Positions 34,742 to 43,793 of a DNA stretch of 64,000 nt are shown piece after piece. The stretch covers positions 1 to 64,000 of the forward strand of contig JAKARS010000004.1 in assembly GCA_021828375.1 (NCBI GenBank), in the 5' to 3' direction. The translations under genes and the position numbers were made by a program. Within the stretch, counting starts at the first letter, position 1. The number at the start of each line of letters is the position of its first letter. Below the pieces are notes generated by a model. That model saw only the letters and a program-made list of their open reading frames with translations. It was not told the origin of the DNA and did not search any database. This DNA is from Nitrospirota bacterium. GTDB taxonomy: Bacteria > Nitrospirota > Leptospirillia > Leptospirillales > Leptospirillaceae.

Positions 34742-35529
34742 GACAGTGTCTCCAGAAGCGTTGCGTTAAAGAGGTGAGAAATTCCGGGAATCATCAGAGT
34801 GAGAATCCCTCCGAGAGAGAGAAAGGGGCCAAAGGGCATCGCCAGGGAAAAAAGGGAGAGGCCAGAATTCCGATGCTTCGTCAGATAGACGACAAGTGTG
34901 GCGACGATTCCCGTTGACGAAGCGACAAGGAGAACAAGCGTCAGGGCTCCGGGTCCTGTAAATGACCCAATGGCCGAGAGCCAGAATGCGTCTCCCATCC
35001 CGATTCCCCGGGGGTAGGCAGTGGCAATGAGTGCAACGGGAATGAATCCTGCCAGAGCGCCAAAGAGGGCTTCGAGCAGTCCGTGAGAGCCGTGGACCAT
35101 TCCCCCCAGAAGGATTCCGGATGCCATGCAGGGAATTGTCAGGATATGGGGAAGCCTCTTGTACCGACTGTCAATGAGGGTCAAGGGAAGGGCAAAGGAG
35201 AAAAAAATCAAATCGCGCATCCCCGAGAGAGGGGAGGGGGAAAACTCGAGGAGCAAAAGAAAAAAAAGAGCGGTGGCGACTTCAGCAAAAGGAATGTCCA
35301 TCAAGATTCTGTGGTGGCAGGCTCGACAGCGTCCCTGGAGGTAAATCCAGGAAAGGAAAGGAATGAGCTCGGATACGGAAAGAGGATGGCCGCAGTGGTC
35401 ACACCGCGACCCTGGCCAGAAAATGGAGATCTTCTGGGGGATGCGAATGGCCAGGACTCCAAGAAAGCTGCCCCAGATTCCTCCCCCCAGAATCGCCAGG
35501 GGAATTGTCAGGAGATGAGACAACCACAC
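34738..35529 (-). CDS. pilD: Prepilin peptidase / N-methyltransferase (PilD type)
   Basis: PilD cleaves and methylates type IV prepilins and type II secretion pseudopilins. The N-terminal domain has two CxxC pairs (CDHCGH and CRACHH) after GSFLGVLAIRIPQK. The aspartyl protease part has LTLIDSRYKRLPH and GMGDAFWLSAIGSF, a variant of the usual GGGD-x-K motif with Ala for Lys. Eight or so membrane segments are visible in 263 residues. No pilin gene is in the window. Confidence 0.92.
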   Translation of the reverse strand: MWLSHLLTIPLAILGGGIWGSFLGVLAIRIPQKISIFWPGSRCDHCGHPLSVSELIPFLSWIYLQGRCRACHHRILMDIPFAEVATALFFLLLLEFSPSPLSGMRDLIFFSFALPLTLIDSRYKRLPHILTIPCMASGILLGGMVHGSHGLLEALFGALAGFIPVALIATAYPRGIGMGDAFWLSAIGSFTGPGALTLVLLVASSTGIVATLVVYLTKHRNSGLSLFSLAMPFGPFLSLGGILTLMIPGISHLFNATLLETLS

Positions 35530-35556
35530 TCCGGTGCATTATAGGCGGTTTCGGCG

Positions 35557-35856
35557 TTAGCCCTTGGCTTCGACTTCTTCCGTGGGAGCTCCGGACTGGG
35601 CCATGGCAGGGTCTTTAAGGCGTATCTGAAATCCCAGCCGAAGCAAAATGTTGATCCGCTCTTTTGTGATACGGTCACGATCTTCCTTTGTGGCTTTCTT
35701 CTTCTCCAGGAAGGTAAGGGAGTTCTTGATGGTGGAAATGGCGTCCTTGACTGCATCCTTGTTGAGGTCGTTTGAAATCGTGCCTGACTGCTCAACGATA
35801 TAGTCAAGGTCGATATCGGTCCAGCGATCGATGTCGGTCCAGGTTCGAAATCCCAC
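35557..35856 (-). CDS. 99-residue hypothetical protein with own promoter
   Basis: The protein begins MGFRTWTDIDRWTDIDLDYI from a GTG preceded by AAAGGAG, and is mostly charged and helical (KDAISTIKNSLTFLEKKKATK), without signal or membrane segment. I do not recognise it. A near-consensus promoter at 35990-36018 lies about 130 bases upstream, so it is likely expressed on its own. The short near-repeat TDIDRWTDIDLDY at the N terminus is a visible oddity. Confidence 0.6.
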   Translation of the reverse strand: MGFRTWTDIDRWTDIDLDYIVEQSGTISNDLNKDAVKDAISTIKNSLTFLEKKKATKEDRDRITKERINILLRLGFQIRLKDPAMAQSGAPTEEVEAKG

Positions 35857-35989
35857 GTTGGCTCCACTCCTTTAAAGTGAGTTATACGGGAAGAGGGTCT
35901 TCTCCAATGCCGGCAGACGCTGAGTTCAGACGATTGGCCAAACCAAACGAAAGATGAGATCTGTCCGTTTTCTGTTTCGTTACCGGATC

Positions 35990-36018
35990 ATTTTATCCTT
36001 CAGCGATCTTGGACTCAA
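35990..36018 (-). promoter_or_regulatory. Promoter for the 99-residue protein gene
   Basis: On the minus strand TTGAGT (36018-36013), a 17-base spacer, then TAAAAT (35995-35990). The -35 overlaps the end of the upstream Dsb-like gene. The leader would be about 125 bases. Confidence 0.55.
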
Positions 36019-37052
36019 GGATTCGCTGTGGCAACAGGAGTCTTAGGCATAGACATGGCTTGCTTGATCTGGGCGTAGGTCATATACCCTTCCTTGACCT
36101 GACCATCGATAAGGAAGATGGGGGGGGAGGGGACACCGATCTTGGCCCCGAGCTCATTGCCTGCCTTTGAAATGGCTTCAAGGGGACGGCTTTCATCCAT
36201 GCACTTCTTTACCTTTGCCGTCGGCACCCCGGCCTGGATCATGAACCCTGAAAAGATCGGCGTCAGGCCGGCCTTGTCAATGTTTTTCATCTCAACCCGA
36301 CGATCAATCTGATCGTGGATTGTCCAAAAGGAGGAGGGTTTCTCCTGAAAGGCACACATTTCAAAAATGGCGGCAGTCAGGGCATTCTTGTGGATTGTGA
36401 CTTGCGGGTAGGGAATATAAACAAAGCGGATCGATGGATCCTTCCTGACTGACTCTTCTTCCTGCCGGTTCCATCGACGGCAGGCTCCACACTGTTCATC
36501 GCCAAACATGATGAGAATGTGTGGGGCATCCTTCTTTCCGGTGGAGGGAAAGCTGTCAATGTCAAAGTCCGTTGACGGGAGCGCCAAGGCAATGGGCTGG
36601 GGAGGGGGGATGCTGGGAACGACCGAATAGTGTCTCGTAATGTCGAGAAGGGGAGTTGTGACGAGGTAGCGGTGGTTGATGACATAGACCGGCAGAACGA
36701 TCTTCTGGGCTCCCACATCCACCGAGAATGGAAGGGCAAGAATGGCATTGTCAACGGCTTTTGGGGTCAGCCAGACAAAATTCTTGTAAGGAATTCTCTG
36801 TCGGGAGAGGGAGTCGAGAATGACTTTCTTGAGTCTGGCCTGCAGGGAAGCCGGATCGGTTCCCACCTCTTGGGTTGGATCCTTGGCCGGTGCAGCCTGG
36901 TTGGCTTTGGGTGTTTCTGCGGCATTCACGACATTCGCATCGGAAGGAAAGATTGCAGAAGATATCATGGATCCAGCCTGAAAGAAGACAAGAGCCGCTG
37001 TGGCTGTTCCGATGAAGTGCTTTGAAAATTGTCGACTGGGTGGGAAGATCAT
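36015..37052 (-). CDS. Exported DsbA/DsbG-like thiol-disulfide protein
   Basis: The 345-residue protein has an N-terminal membrane or signal segment (IGTATAALVFFQAGSMI) and an N-terminal domain of about 110 residues. A thioredoxin fold follows with active site CGAC (188-191, in FGDEQCGACRRW) and a late cis-Pro region VPSPPIFLIDG. Further cysteines (FEMCAFQ, VKKCMDES) may form a second disulfide. The layout with an N-terminal domain before the thioredoxin fold resembles DsbC/DsbG isomerases, which use CGYC or similar. It would act in the periplasm. In an acidophile, exported cytochromes would be natural clients, but this is inference. Confidence 0.82.
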   Translation of the reverse strand: MIFPPSRQFSKHFIGTATAALVFFQAGSMISSAIFPSDANVVNAAETPKANQAAPAKDPTQEVGTDPASLQARLKKVILDSLSRQRIPYKNFVWLTPKAVDNAILALPFSVDVGAQKIVLPVYVINHRYLVTTPLLDITRHYSVVPSIPPPQPIALALPSTDFDIDSFPSTGKKDAPHILIMFGDEQCGACRRWNRQEEESVRKDPSIRFVYIPYPQVTIHKNALTAAIFEMCAFQEKPSSFWTIHDQIDRRVEMKNIDKAGLTPIFSGFMIQAGVPTAKVKKCMDESRPLEAISKAGNELGAKIGVPSPPIFLIDGQVKEGYMTYAQIKQAMSMPKTPVATANP

Positions 37053-37338
37053 GCGATTTTGTCTTTCTCTGGGTTAGAGGGCACTTGACCAATGGCAAGG
37101 AGATCCATCTTCGTCCGGCACTCTAAGCGGCTGAGGAGATCAAGGGTTTCATTCGCCAAAAATACAATCTAGCTAAAGGAAAGGAACGGTGTTCCACCTC
37201 TGATGGATTCAAAAGGAAGTCATTACTTTATAATCCATCAGAAAGGAAAAGACAAGCGGGAGAAAGGCTTCCCGAGGTGTGTTGAAATTTATCCTGTCAA
37301 TGGGTTAGCCTCTATATCCTGCACCAAGTTGTCACGAT

Positions 37339-37414
37339 GCTCCTGTAGCTCAATTGGCAGAGCACCCGCCTTGTAAGCGGAAGGTTATCGGTTCAATTCC
37401 GATCAGGAGCTCCA
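37339..37414 (+). tRNA. tRNA-Thr (anticodon TGT)
   Basis: Acceptor GCTCCTG pairs with CAGGAGC, D arm AGCTCAATTGGCAGAGC, anticodon arm CCGCC/GGCGG-type (CCGCCTTGTAAGCGG) with anticodon TGT, T arm ATCGGTTCAATTCCGAT, and an encoded CCA. It stands alone, about 290 bases from the Dsb-like gene; I see nothing else in that spacer. Confidence 0.95.
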
Positions 37415-37566
37415 CCCCTAATTTTCGCCTCATGTAAACCTCCTTGTCTGCCTCTTTATTTCTGTGAGTCGCCCAACTCGCTTCAATCTGGTAAAATTTA
37501 AATTCAGGATATATTGAGTCAGCATTCTGTTTTGACGATCGATGATCGACAGGAAAGGACTGTAAG

Positions 37567-38172
37567 GTGAGTCAGGAATCTCTTGAAGCCCATGAGTTGA
37601 TGGAGTCGCTAAGCGAATCCATCGAAAAGCGGGAAGAGAAGCGGGATCAATGGAATATCCGGGTTGCTCTTACCACGTCGATCCTCGCCGTTTTTGCCGC
37701 TCTGTCGAACTTGGAGTCAGAGCAAAAAACCTCCGAGGCGATCATGTTGAAAAACTCGGCAATCTTTTACCAGGCAAAGGCGTCCGATCAGTGGTCGTTC
37801 TACCAGGCGAAGAAAATAAAGCTCCACATGTCCTCGAACCAGGCACACCTTGTGGAATTCTTTAAATCGTCACCCAAAGAAAAGGCTCGCCTTGCCTCCC
37901 TCGTGGAAAAGTACAAGGGGCAGGTTGGGAAGATCAAGGCAAAGGCTCTCGAGTTCGAAAAAGAGCGTGATAAGATGAATCTTCTCTCTGACAAGGCATT
38001 GGAGCATCACCACGCATTCGCCCTTAGCGTGGTCTGCTTTCAGATAAGCATCGTCCTCTCCTCCATGGCAGTGATGCTCAGGAGAAACTCCCTCTGGTAT
38101 GTCAGTATGTCCTTGGGAGGGGTCGGTGCTCTCGCGTTTCTTAATGGTTTTCTCATGTTCTTTCATTTTTGA
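37567..38172 (+). CDS. DUF4337 membrane protein
   Basis: The 201-residue protein matches the DUF4337 plan: a charged N terminus (SLSESIEKREEKRDQWNIRVA), a first membrane helix (ALTTSILAVFAALSNLES), the conserved SDQWSFYQAKKIK, a coiled-coil region, and two C-terminal membrane helices ending FLNGFLMFFHF. The function of the family is unknown. The start is GTG. A small lipoprotein gene follows by 18 bases, so the two are probably co-transcribed. Confidence 0.82.
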   Translation: MSQESLEAHELMESLSESIEKREEKRDQWNIRVALTTSILAVFAALSNLESEQKTSEAIMLKNSAIFYQAKASDQWSFYQAKKIKLHMSSNQAHLVEFFKSSPKEKARLASLVEKYKGQVGKIKAKALEFEKERDKMNLLSDKALEHHHAFALSVVCFQISIVLSSMAVMLRRNSLWYVSMSLGGVGALAFLNGFLMFFHF

Positions 38173-38190
38173 CAGGCAGGAGCTGCGGTG

Positions 38191-38406
38191 ATGGAATCAC
38201 ATTATGTTCGAGCCTCCGGTGTTCTTGTGGTCGCCCTTTTGGCGCTGACGGGATGTCATTCAACTCCCAAAGAGTCATCCCAAAGTGGAAAGCCTGCAAC
38301 ACCTCCGGTGAAGCTCGCCTCCCCGACCCCGATCGATGGGGGAGCCCACTCCTTTATTCCCTATGCGGACAAGCCACCCCTGGGGACTCCAGTGGAGACC
38401 CACTAA
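38191..38406 (+). CDS. Small lipoprotein
   Basis: From ATG 38191 (GGAG 9 bases upstream) the 71-residue protein reads MESHYVRASGVLVVALLALTGC, a lipoprotein signal with lipobox LTGC, then a short Ser/Pro/Thr-rich mature part. A GTG one codon earlier is equivalent. I recognise no domain. Such short lipoproteins are often structural or entericidin-like. It follows the DUF4337 gene. Confidence 0.65.
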   Translation: MESHYVRASGVLVVALLALTGCHSTPKESSQSGKPATPPVKLASPTPIDGGAHSFIPYADKPPLGTPVETH

Positions 38407-38477
38407 AGAGATTCGTCGGTCGTCAGGTATGAATTGGGTCGATCGCTTCTTGATTTTTTATTGGAGAGTAGTAGAAT

Positions 38478-38993
38478 ATGTCTGATAACCCCGCAACACC
38501 CCCCTCCGAGCGTTTGACTGAAGAGATCACTCTTCTCCTTGATTCAATGGGACTGACACTTTACGATCTTGTCCTCCCCAAGAAAAGCGGTGGGGTTCTG
38601 CGGGTTTTTGTCGACGGCCCCGAGGGTGTGACGATCGATCAGATCGAAAGCGTCAGTCGTCGTGTCAGCGTCTTGCTCGACGTTCTTGACCCGTTTCCGG
38701 GACGCTACCATCTCGAGGTAAGTTCGCCTGGTCTCGACCGACTCCTCAAAATTCCAGAGGATCTTCGGAAGAACGAGGGAAAGTGGGTGAGTCTGAAGCT
38801 CGTTGATGCCATTGAAGGACAGAAAGTCCTCAAGGGGCGGATCGGTTCCGTCGGGGATGCGGGATTTTTCCTCCATGTGGATGCTGGAAAGAAATCCCGC
38901 ATCCTTGAAGTTCCATTTCTTCAGCTTCGGAGCGTTCAGGCAGAGTTCTGGCGCCCTGTTCCGGTAGCTCAAGAAAAAGTGGACAAAAAGTAG
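38478..38993 (+). CDS. rimP: Ribosome maturation factor RimP
   Basis: RimP assists 30S assembly. The 171-residue protein has LLDSMGLTLYDLVLPKKSGG and LRVFVDGPEGVTIDQIESVSR, followed by the signature YHLEVSSPGLDRLLKIPEDLRK and a C-terminal Sm-like domain. It opens the classical rimP-nusA-infB-rbfA-truB-rpsO-pnp cluster. Confidence 0.95.
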   Translation: MSDNPATPPSERLTEEITLLLDSMGLTLYDLVLPKKSGGVLRVFVDGPEGVTIDQIESVSRRVSVLLDVLDPFPGRYHLEVSSPGLDRLLKIPEDLRKNEGKWVSLKLVDAIEGQKVLKGRIGSVGDAGFFLHVDAGKKSRILEVPFLQLRSVQAEFWRPVPVAQEKVDKK

Positions 38994-39109
38994 CTCAATG
39001 GGTAAGGACTTGGCGGCTGAGGATTGAGAAGAGCCAATGGGACGATTAAGGACATTTCCGGGGATTCTGCCGGTTTTAGGAAGCATCTCTACCTGTTTGG
39101 GAGACATGA

Positions 39110-40441
39110 ATGGTTAATCAGGAGCTTTTAAGTGTTATCGACCAGCTTCACCGGGAAAAGGGAATCCCTCAGGAGACCCTGATCGAGGCGCTGCAATCTG
39201 CGATTCTGACCGCTGCAAAGAAACGTTATGGCGGCGGGGATAACTTTCAGGTGGAGATCGATCCTCGAACAGGGGAGATACAGGTTCTGCACCTGAGGCG
39301 GATTGTCGAGGATGTTGTCTCCCCCATGGAAGAGGTCTCTCTCGCCGAGGCAAAAGAGTCGGATCCCGAGGCCGAGGTGGGGGATGAGATTGGTGCCTAT
39401 CTCGAGATTGATGACTTTGGCCGAGTGGCAGCTCAGGCGGCCAAACAGGTGATTTTCCAGAAGGTTCGAGAAGCTGAATGGTCAGTTGTGGCCAAGGAGT
39501 TTGGTGGCCGTAAGGGCAATGTTGTTGCCGGTGTCTATATTGGCCAAGAAAAGCGAAACTTCATCATCGATCTGGGGAAGACCGAAGCGGTGCTTCCTTT
39601 CAAAGAGCAGATTCCCCGCGAGTCATTTCATCGGGGGGATCGGGTCAAGGCCCTTCTTCTGGATATCCGAACCACCACGCGAGGTCCTCAACTGATTCTG
39701 AGTCGGACTCATCCGGATTTCCTGGCGCGACTTTTTGAGAAGGAGGTTCCGGAAATCAGTGAGGGCTTGATCGAAATCAAGGGGGTTGTGAGGGACCCGG
39801 GGGAGCGTGCCAAAGTGGCGGTTCTGTCTCGGGATCCTAACATCGATCCTGTCGGATCTTGTGTCGGAGTGAAGGGATCCCGTGTGCAGGCCATTGTTCG
39901 GGAAATCCATGGGGAAAAGATTGATATAATCGACTGGAGCCCCGATCCAGGAACATTCATTGCCCGGGCACTCTCTCCGGCAAAGGTTCTTCGGGTGGCC
40001 ACACGAGACTCTGAATTTGACAAGGTGGCGACGGTGGTTGTTGCCAACCAGCAACTCTCGCTCTCGATTGGTCGACGTGGACAGAATGTTCGTCTCGCGG
40101 CGAAGCTGACAGGATGGAAGATCGACATCTTTAGTGAGCAGCAGTATGAGGCTGATCGTCAGGCTCGTGCCGGTGGCGACGGGGCCGAAGAGGAACATTC
40201 GGATGCGGCTCCCTTGCTTCTGGGAATCGAAGACCTTCCCGGCATGGGGGGAAATGTGGCCGATGCCCTCAAGGCGGCAGGTTACGATACAGTGGAAAAG
40301 ATTGCCGAAGCCAATATTGACGACATTGCCATTTTGCCTCGCTTGGGTCCAAAGACCGCCGCAAAACTCGTGGAAACGGCGCGGGATTTTCTGGGATATC
40401 CCAAGCCGGCGGGAGTTTCTTCTGAGGAACCTGCCTCCTGA
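39110..40441 (+). CDS. nusA: Transcription termination/antitermination protein NusA
   Basis: NusA binds RNA polymerase and modulates pausing and termination. The 443-residue protein has the N-terminal RNAP-binding domain (VIDQLHREKGIPQETLIEAL), an S1 domain (VAGVYIGQEKRNFIIDLGKTEAVLP) and two KH domains (DPVGSCVGVKGSRVQAIV, LSIGRRGQNVRLAAKLTGW). A C-terminal helix-hairpin-helix segment (IEDLPGMGGNVADALKAAGY, LPRLGPKTAAKLV) follows, in place of the E. coli acidic repeats. Confidence 0.96.
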   Translation: MVNQELLSVIDQLHREKGIPQETLIEALQSAILTAAKKRYGGGDNFQVEIDPRTGEIQVLHLRRIVEDVVSPMEEVSLAEAKESDPEAEVGDEIGAYLEIDDFGRVAAQAAKQVIFQKVREAEWSVVAKEFGGRKGNVVAGVYIGQEKRNFIIDLGKTEAVLPFKEQIPRESFHRGDRVKALLLDIRTTTRGPQLILSRTHPDFLARLFEKEVPEISEGLIEIKGVVRDPGERAKVAVLSRDPNIDPVGSCVGVKGSRVQAIVREIHGEKIDIIDWSPDPGTFIARALSPAKVLRVATRDSEFDKVATVVVANQQLSLSIGRRGQNVRLAAKLTGWKIDIFSEQQYEADRQARAGGDGAEEEHSDAAPLLLGIEDLPGMGGNVADALKAAGYDTVEKIAEANIDDIAILPRLGPKTAAKLVETARDFLGYPKPAGVSSEEPAS

Positions 40442-40514
40442 GAGGAAAACAGAAGATCCTTCGGGCAAGCATTTTTGATAATGAGATGTTTTGGATAGAT
40501 GAGGGGGAGTTTCA

Positions 40515-43133
40515 TTGAAAGTCTATGAACTGGCGCGCGAGCTCAAAATGGAAAGCAAGGCACTCCTGGCCAAGCTCAATCTCTGGGGGATCCATGCGCC
40601 TTCGCACATGGCCACTCTGGATGAACGGGCAGTCGCGACTGTTCGACAAAAAATGAAAAAAGGGAGCGAGTCTCCCGAACCCCCAAAGAAGCCGATTCTT
40701 ATTAAAAAGAAATCATCATCGGCTCCTGCAGAGGAGCCTGTGGCAACTCCTCAGACTCAAGAGACTGCCGTTGAGGAATCTCCCGCCTCTTCCCTCCCCG
40801 TGGAGGAGGAGAGCGATGAAGAAAAGATTGTAGCGAAGCCTTCGGTTCCCAAGGAGACGCCGTCACAGGAAGAGCCGATTAAGGTGCAGACTCCTCCGGC
40901 TTCGACCGTGCCGCCCGACCTCCTTCCCAGAATTCCTGTGGAGACATGGACGGAGCCACTCGAGGTAGAAAAGTCGGCACGTCCCTCCGGGGCACCCCTT
41001 ACCGCTGCAGAAAAAGAAAAAGCCTTGAAGGAGCGTGCTGGGGCTTCTGAGAAAAAAGGGAAGCCTGTTAAAGGGGCCAAGGAAAAAAATCAGAAGCTGG
41101 ATCGCCTCCACCTTCTCAGGGAAGAGGATTTTGTCGACCTTGACGAGACGGGTGAAAGGGATGTCGCCACTCGGCAGGCTTCTCCTGCAGCTCCTGCCAT
41201 CAAAACGGTAGCGCCAGGACTTCCCCCTGAGGTGCCGCCAACTTCCCGTCCCTCGTTTCCTCGACCGGCCTTCAAAAAAGCAACACCTTTCAAGAAGAAA
41301 GGGAAGGGGGGGGCTGATTCTCGCAAGGGAGGGGCCGCCGCTCTCGACGGAACAAAGGCTCGCAAGAAGTCCATTCGTATCGATGCCGGCATCAGTGTCA
41401 AAGAGTTTGCCGATCGCATGGGTGTCAAGGTTCAGGATGTCATCATGCGATTGATGTCCATGGGAGTGATGACCACGATTACGGAACCGGTCGATCCCGA
41501 TGCGGCTCTTCTTGTGGCCGAACAAATGGGGATTGCCGTCGAGATACAGCAGGAAGAACCCGAGGATGCCATCCTTGGAGAAACTGAAGACTCCGAAGAG
41601 GACCTCGTGCCACGTCCGCCTGTGGTGACCATCATGGGCCATACCGACCACGGAAAAACTTCGCTTCTTGATGCCATCAGAAAAAGTAAGGTGGCGGAAG
41701 GTGAAGCGGGGGGAATCACTCAGCATATCGGAGCCTACACGGTCTCCATTAATGGGCGGGACATCACCTTTCTTGACACTCCTGGCCATGAGGCCTTTAC
41801 GGCGATGCGTGCTCGCGGGGCGAAGGCCACCGATGTGGTGGTTCTTGTGGTCGCAGCCGATGACGGGGTGATGCCGCAGACTCTCGAGGCTATCAATCAT
41901 GCCAAGGCGGCAGACGTTCCGATCGTGGTGGCGCTTAACAAGATCGACAAGCCCGAAGCCAATCCGGATCGGGTGAAGCAGGCATTGGCTGAGCATGGCT
42001 TGTCTCCAGAAGAGTGGGGCGGCTCGACGATCTATTGCCCTGTATCGGCAAAAAAACGGACGGGCTTGGATCACCTTCTCGAAATGATTCTTCTGCAGGC
42101 CGATGTTCTTGATCTCAAGGCCAATCCGAACCGTCGGGCCCGCGGACTTGTCATTGAGTCCCGACTTGATCGCGGGAGGGGAATTGTGGCGTCGGTTCTG
42201 GTTCAGAAGGGGACACTGAGGGTGGGAAACTTTCTCGTTCTCGGAGCTCAGGTTGGCCGGGTGAGAAGTCTGAACGATGCCTATGGCCACAAGGTCAATG
42301 AAGTGACTCCTTCGCACTCCGCCGAGGTTGTAGGTCTCGATGGGATGCCGCAGCCGGGCGATGTTTTTGTGGCCGTTGAAGACGAAAAGCTTGGTCGGCA
42401 GGTTGCCATGGCCCGTCAGGCACGCCACAGGGCTGCCCAGCTCCTCCAGACAAAGAAGGTGACGCTCGAAGATCTCTACAATCAGATTGAAGAGGGAGTC
42501 ATCAAGGACCTGAACCTTATCCTCAAGGTGGACGTTCAGGGTTCGATCGAGCCGATCCGTCAGGCCATTGGCAAGCTAGAAAATTCGAAGGTCCGGGTTC
42601 GCTTCATCCATGAAGGCGTGGGGGGAATCCGGGAGACGGATGTTCTCCTCGCTCAAGCCTCCAACGCCGTCATATTTGGCTTCAATGTTCGTCCGGAACC
42701 GAAGGCCTTGGCCCTTGCGGAAAGGGAGAAGGTCGAGATGAAGTTCTACTCGGTCATCTACGATGCCGTTGAGGATGTGCGGAAGGCAATGGAAGGGATG
42801 CTCTCTCCCATTATCCGCGAGAAATTCCTGGGACGTGCCGAAGTTCGTCAGGTTTACAACATCAGCCGCGTTGGGACAGTGGCCGGATGTTATGTCTCCG
42901 AGGGGATGATCCAGCGTGCCGGGACCATTGTGAAACTGATCCGGGACGGGGTTGTCATCTACGAAGGGAAGATCGAGGCCCTCAAAAGATTCAAGGATGA
43001 TGTGAAGGAAGTGGCCGCCGGGTACGAATGCGGAATCTCCATTGAGAATTATCGGGATATCAAGACAGGTGACATGATCGAGTGCTTTGTCCAGGAAAAA
43101 GTGGCCGGAAAGCTTGAAACGATATCCTCATGA
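40515..43133 (+). CDS. infB: Translation initiation factor IF-2
   Basis: IF-2 brings initiator tRNA to the 30S and promotes subunit joining. The 872-residue protein has an N-terminal IF2_N motif ([19 protein letters not shown]), a long Pro/Lys/Glu-rich linker, a second IF2_N segment, and the G domain. Its motifs are [13 protein letters not shown] (Thr where GHVDHGKT is usual), DTPGHEAF and ALNKIDKPE. Domains II-IV follow ([34 protein letters not shown]). The TTG start at 40515 has GGGGGAG upstream. Its end overlaps the DUF503 frame. Confidence 0.96.
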   Translation: MKVYELARELKMESKALLAKLNLWGIHAPSHMATLDERAVATVRQKMKKGSESPEPPKKPILIKKKSSSAPAEEPVATPQTQETAVEESPASSLPVEEESDEEKIVAKPSVPKETPSQEEPIKVQTPPASTVPPDLLPRIPVETWTEPLEVEKSARPSGAPLTAAEKEKALKERAGASEKKGKPVKGAKEKNQKLDRLHLLREEDFVDLDETGERDVATRQASPAAPAIKTVAPGLPPEVPPTSRPSFPRPAFKKATPFKKKGKGGADSRKGGAAALDGTKARKKSIRIDAGISVKEFADRMGVKVQDVIMRLMSMGVMTTITEPVDPDAALLVAEQMGIAVEIQQEEPEDAILGETEDSEEDLVPRPPVVTIMGHTDHGKTSLLDAIRKSKVAEGEAGGITQHIGAYTVSINGRDITFLDTPGHEAFTAMRARGAKATDVVVLVVAADDGVMPQTLEAINHAKAADVPIVVALNKIDKPEANPDRVKQALAEHGLSPEEWGGSTIYCPVSAKKRTGLDHLLEMILLQADVLDLKANPNRRARGLVIESRLDRGRGIVASVLVQKGTLRVGNFLVLGAQVGRVRSLNDAYGHKVNEVTPSHSAEVVGLDGMPQPGDVFVAVEDEKLGRQVAMARQARHRAAQLLQTKKVTLEDLYNQIEEGVIKDLNLILKVDVQGSIEPIRQAIGKLENSKVRVRFIHEGVGGIRETDVLLAQASNAVIFGFNVRPEPKALALAEREKVEMKFYSVIYDAVEDVRKAMEGMLSPIIREKFLGRAEVRQVYNISRVGTVAGCYVSEGMIQRAGTIVKLIRDGVVIYEGKIEALKRFKDDVKEVAAGYECGISIENYRDIKTGDMIECFVQEKVAGKLETISS

Positions 43134-43434
43134 CAGGAATCCTGAGAAGCGCTCGGCCATCGGACACCTTATCCTCGTTCTCTTCATCCCTGATGCCCGT
43201 TCGCTGAAAGACAAGCGGCAGGTTCTCCAGAGCCTGCTCTCCCGTGTCAGGGAACGGTTTCCCGTTTCTGTGGCAGAAACGGGCTATCAGGATCTATGGC
43301 AACGGTCGGTTGTCGAGGCCGTCATGATCAGTGCGGATTCTGATCTTCATGCCAGGATCTTCGAAAAGGTCATCGACCTTTTTCGCTCCGATCCCTTTGT
43401 TGAACTTCAGGATGTTCATCAGGAGGTCCTGTGA
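43087..43434 (+). CDS. DUF503 protein with unclear start
   Basis: The core [24 protein letters not shown] and [19 protein letters not shown] are plain DUF503, a small ribosome-associated-operon protein usually starting M-x-GVL just before this core. In this frame the only starts are TTG at 43087 or 43114, inside infB. An ATG at 43130, coupled to the infB stop as ATGA, gives [10 protein letters not shown], the expected N terminus, but in another frame. A one-base frameshift around 43145-43165 would explain this. Function unknown; DUF503 lies between infB and rbfA in many genomes. Confidence 0.75.
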   Translation: MSRKKWPESLKRYPHDRNPEKRSAIGHLILVLFIPDARSLKDKRQVLQSLLSRVRERFPVSVAETGYQDLWQRSVVEAVMISADSDLHARIFEKVIDLFRSDPFVELQDVHQEVL

Positions 43435-43793
43435 GAAAGGACTACGGCTTTCGCCGGGCCGACAGGGTGGCCTCCGAAATCCGGGAAATTATGGCGACCG
43501 TCGTGGCCCGCTACTTCCGGGAGCCCCGTATTGCCAGCGTGACCATTACAAGGGTGCGCCTCTCTGATGATCTTCGGAATGCCACGGTGTTTTTTGCCGT
43601 CTTTCCCGGAGAAGATCCTCAGTCCATGGGAGAGATTTTGGAGCGCCATTCTCCGATCCTTCGGAAGGAGATGGCCCGTCAGCTCCGGATTAAATATATC
43701 CCCCGTCTTTCCTTCGTCCATGATAATGGAAACGACGAGGAAGGAAGAATAGAGTCTCTGTTTGATCAAATCTCCGGGGAAGATGTTCCGTGA
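43431..43793 (+). CDS. rbfA: Ribosome-binding factor A
   Basis: RbfA binds the 30S near helix 1 of 16S rRNA during late maturation. The 120-residue protein shows RRADRVASEIREIMATVVAR, ASVTITRVRLSDDLRNATVFF and LRKEMARQLRIKYIPRLSFVHD, the KH-type fold of the family. The start is GTG, overlapping the DUF503 stop by 4 bases. The stop overlaps truB in the same way. Confidence 0.95.
   Translation: MRKDYGFRRADRVASEIREIMATVVARYFREPRIASVTITRVRLSDDLRNATVFFAVFPGEDPQSMGEILERHSPILRKEMARQLRIKYIPRLSFVHDNGNDEEGRIESLFDQISGEDVP

Noticed and set aside
40863-42428. 521-codon minus-strand ORF
   Set aside because: Antisense to infB; composition rich in His/Arg typical of reverse reading.
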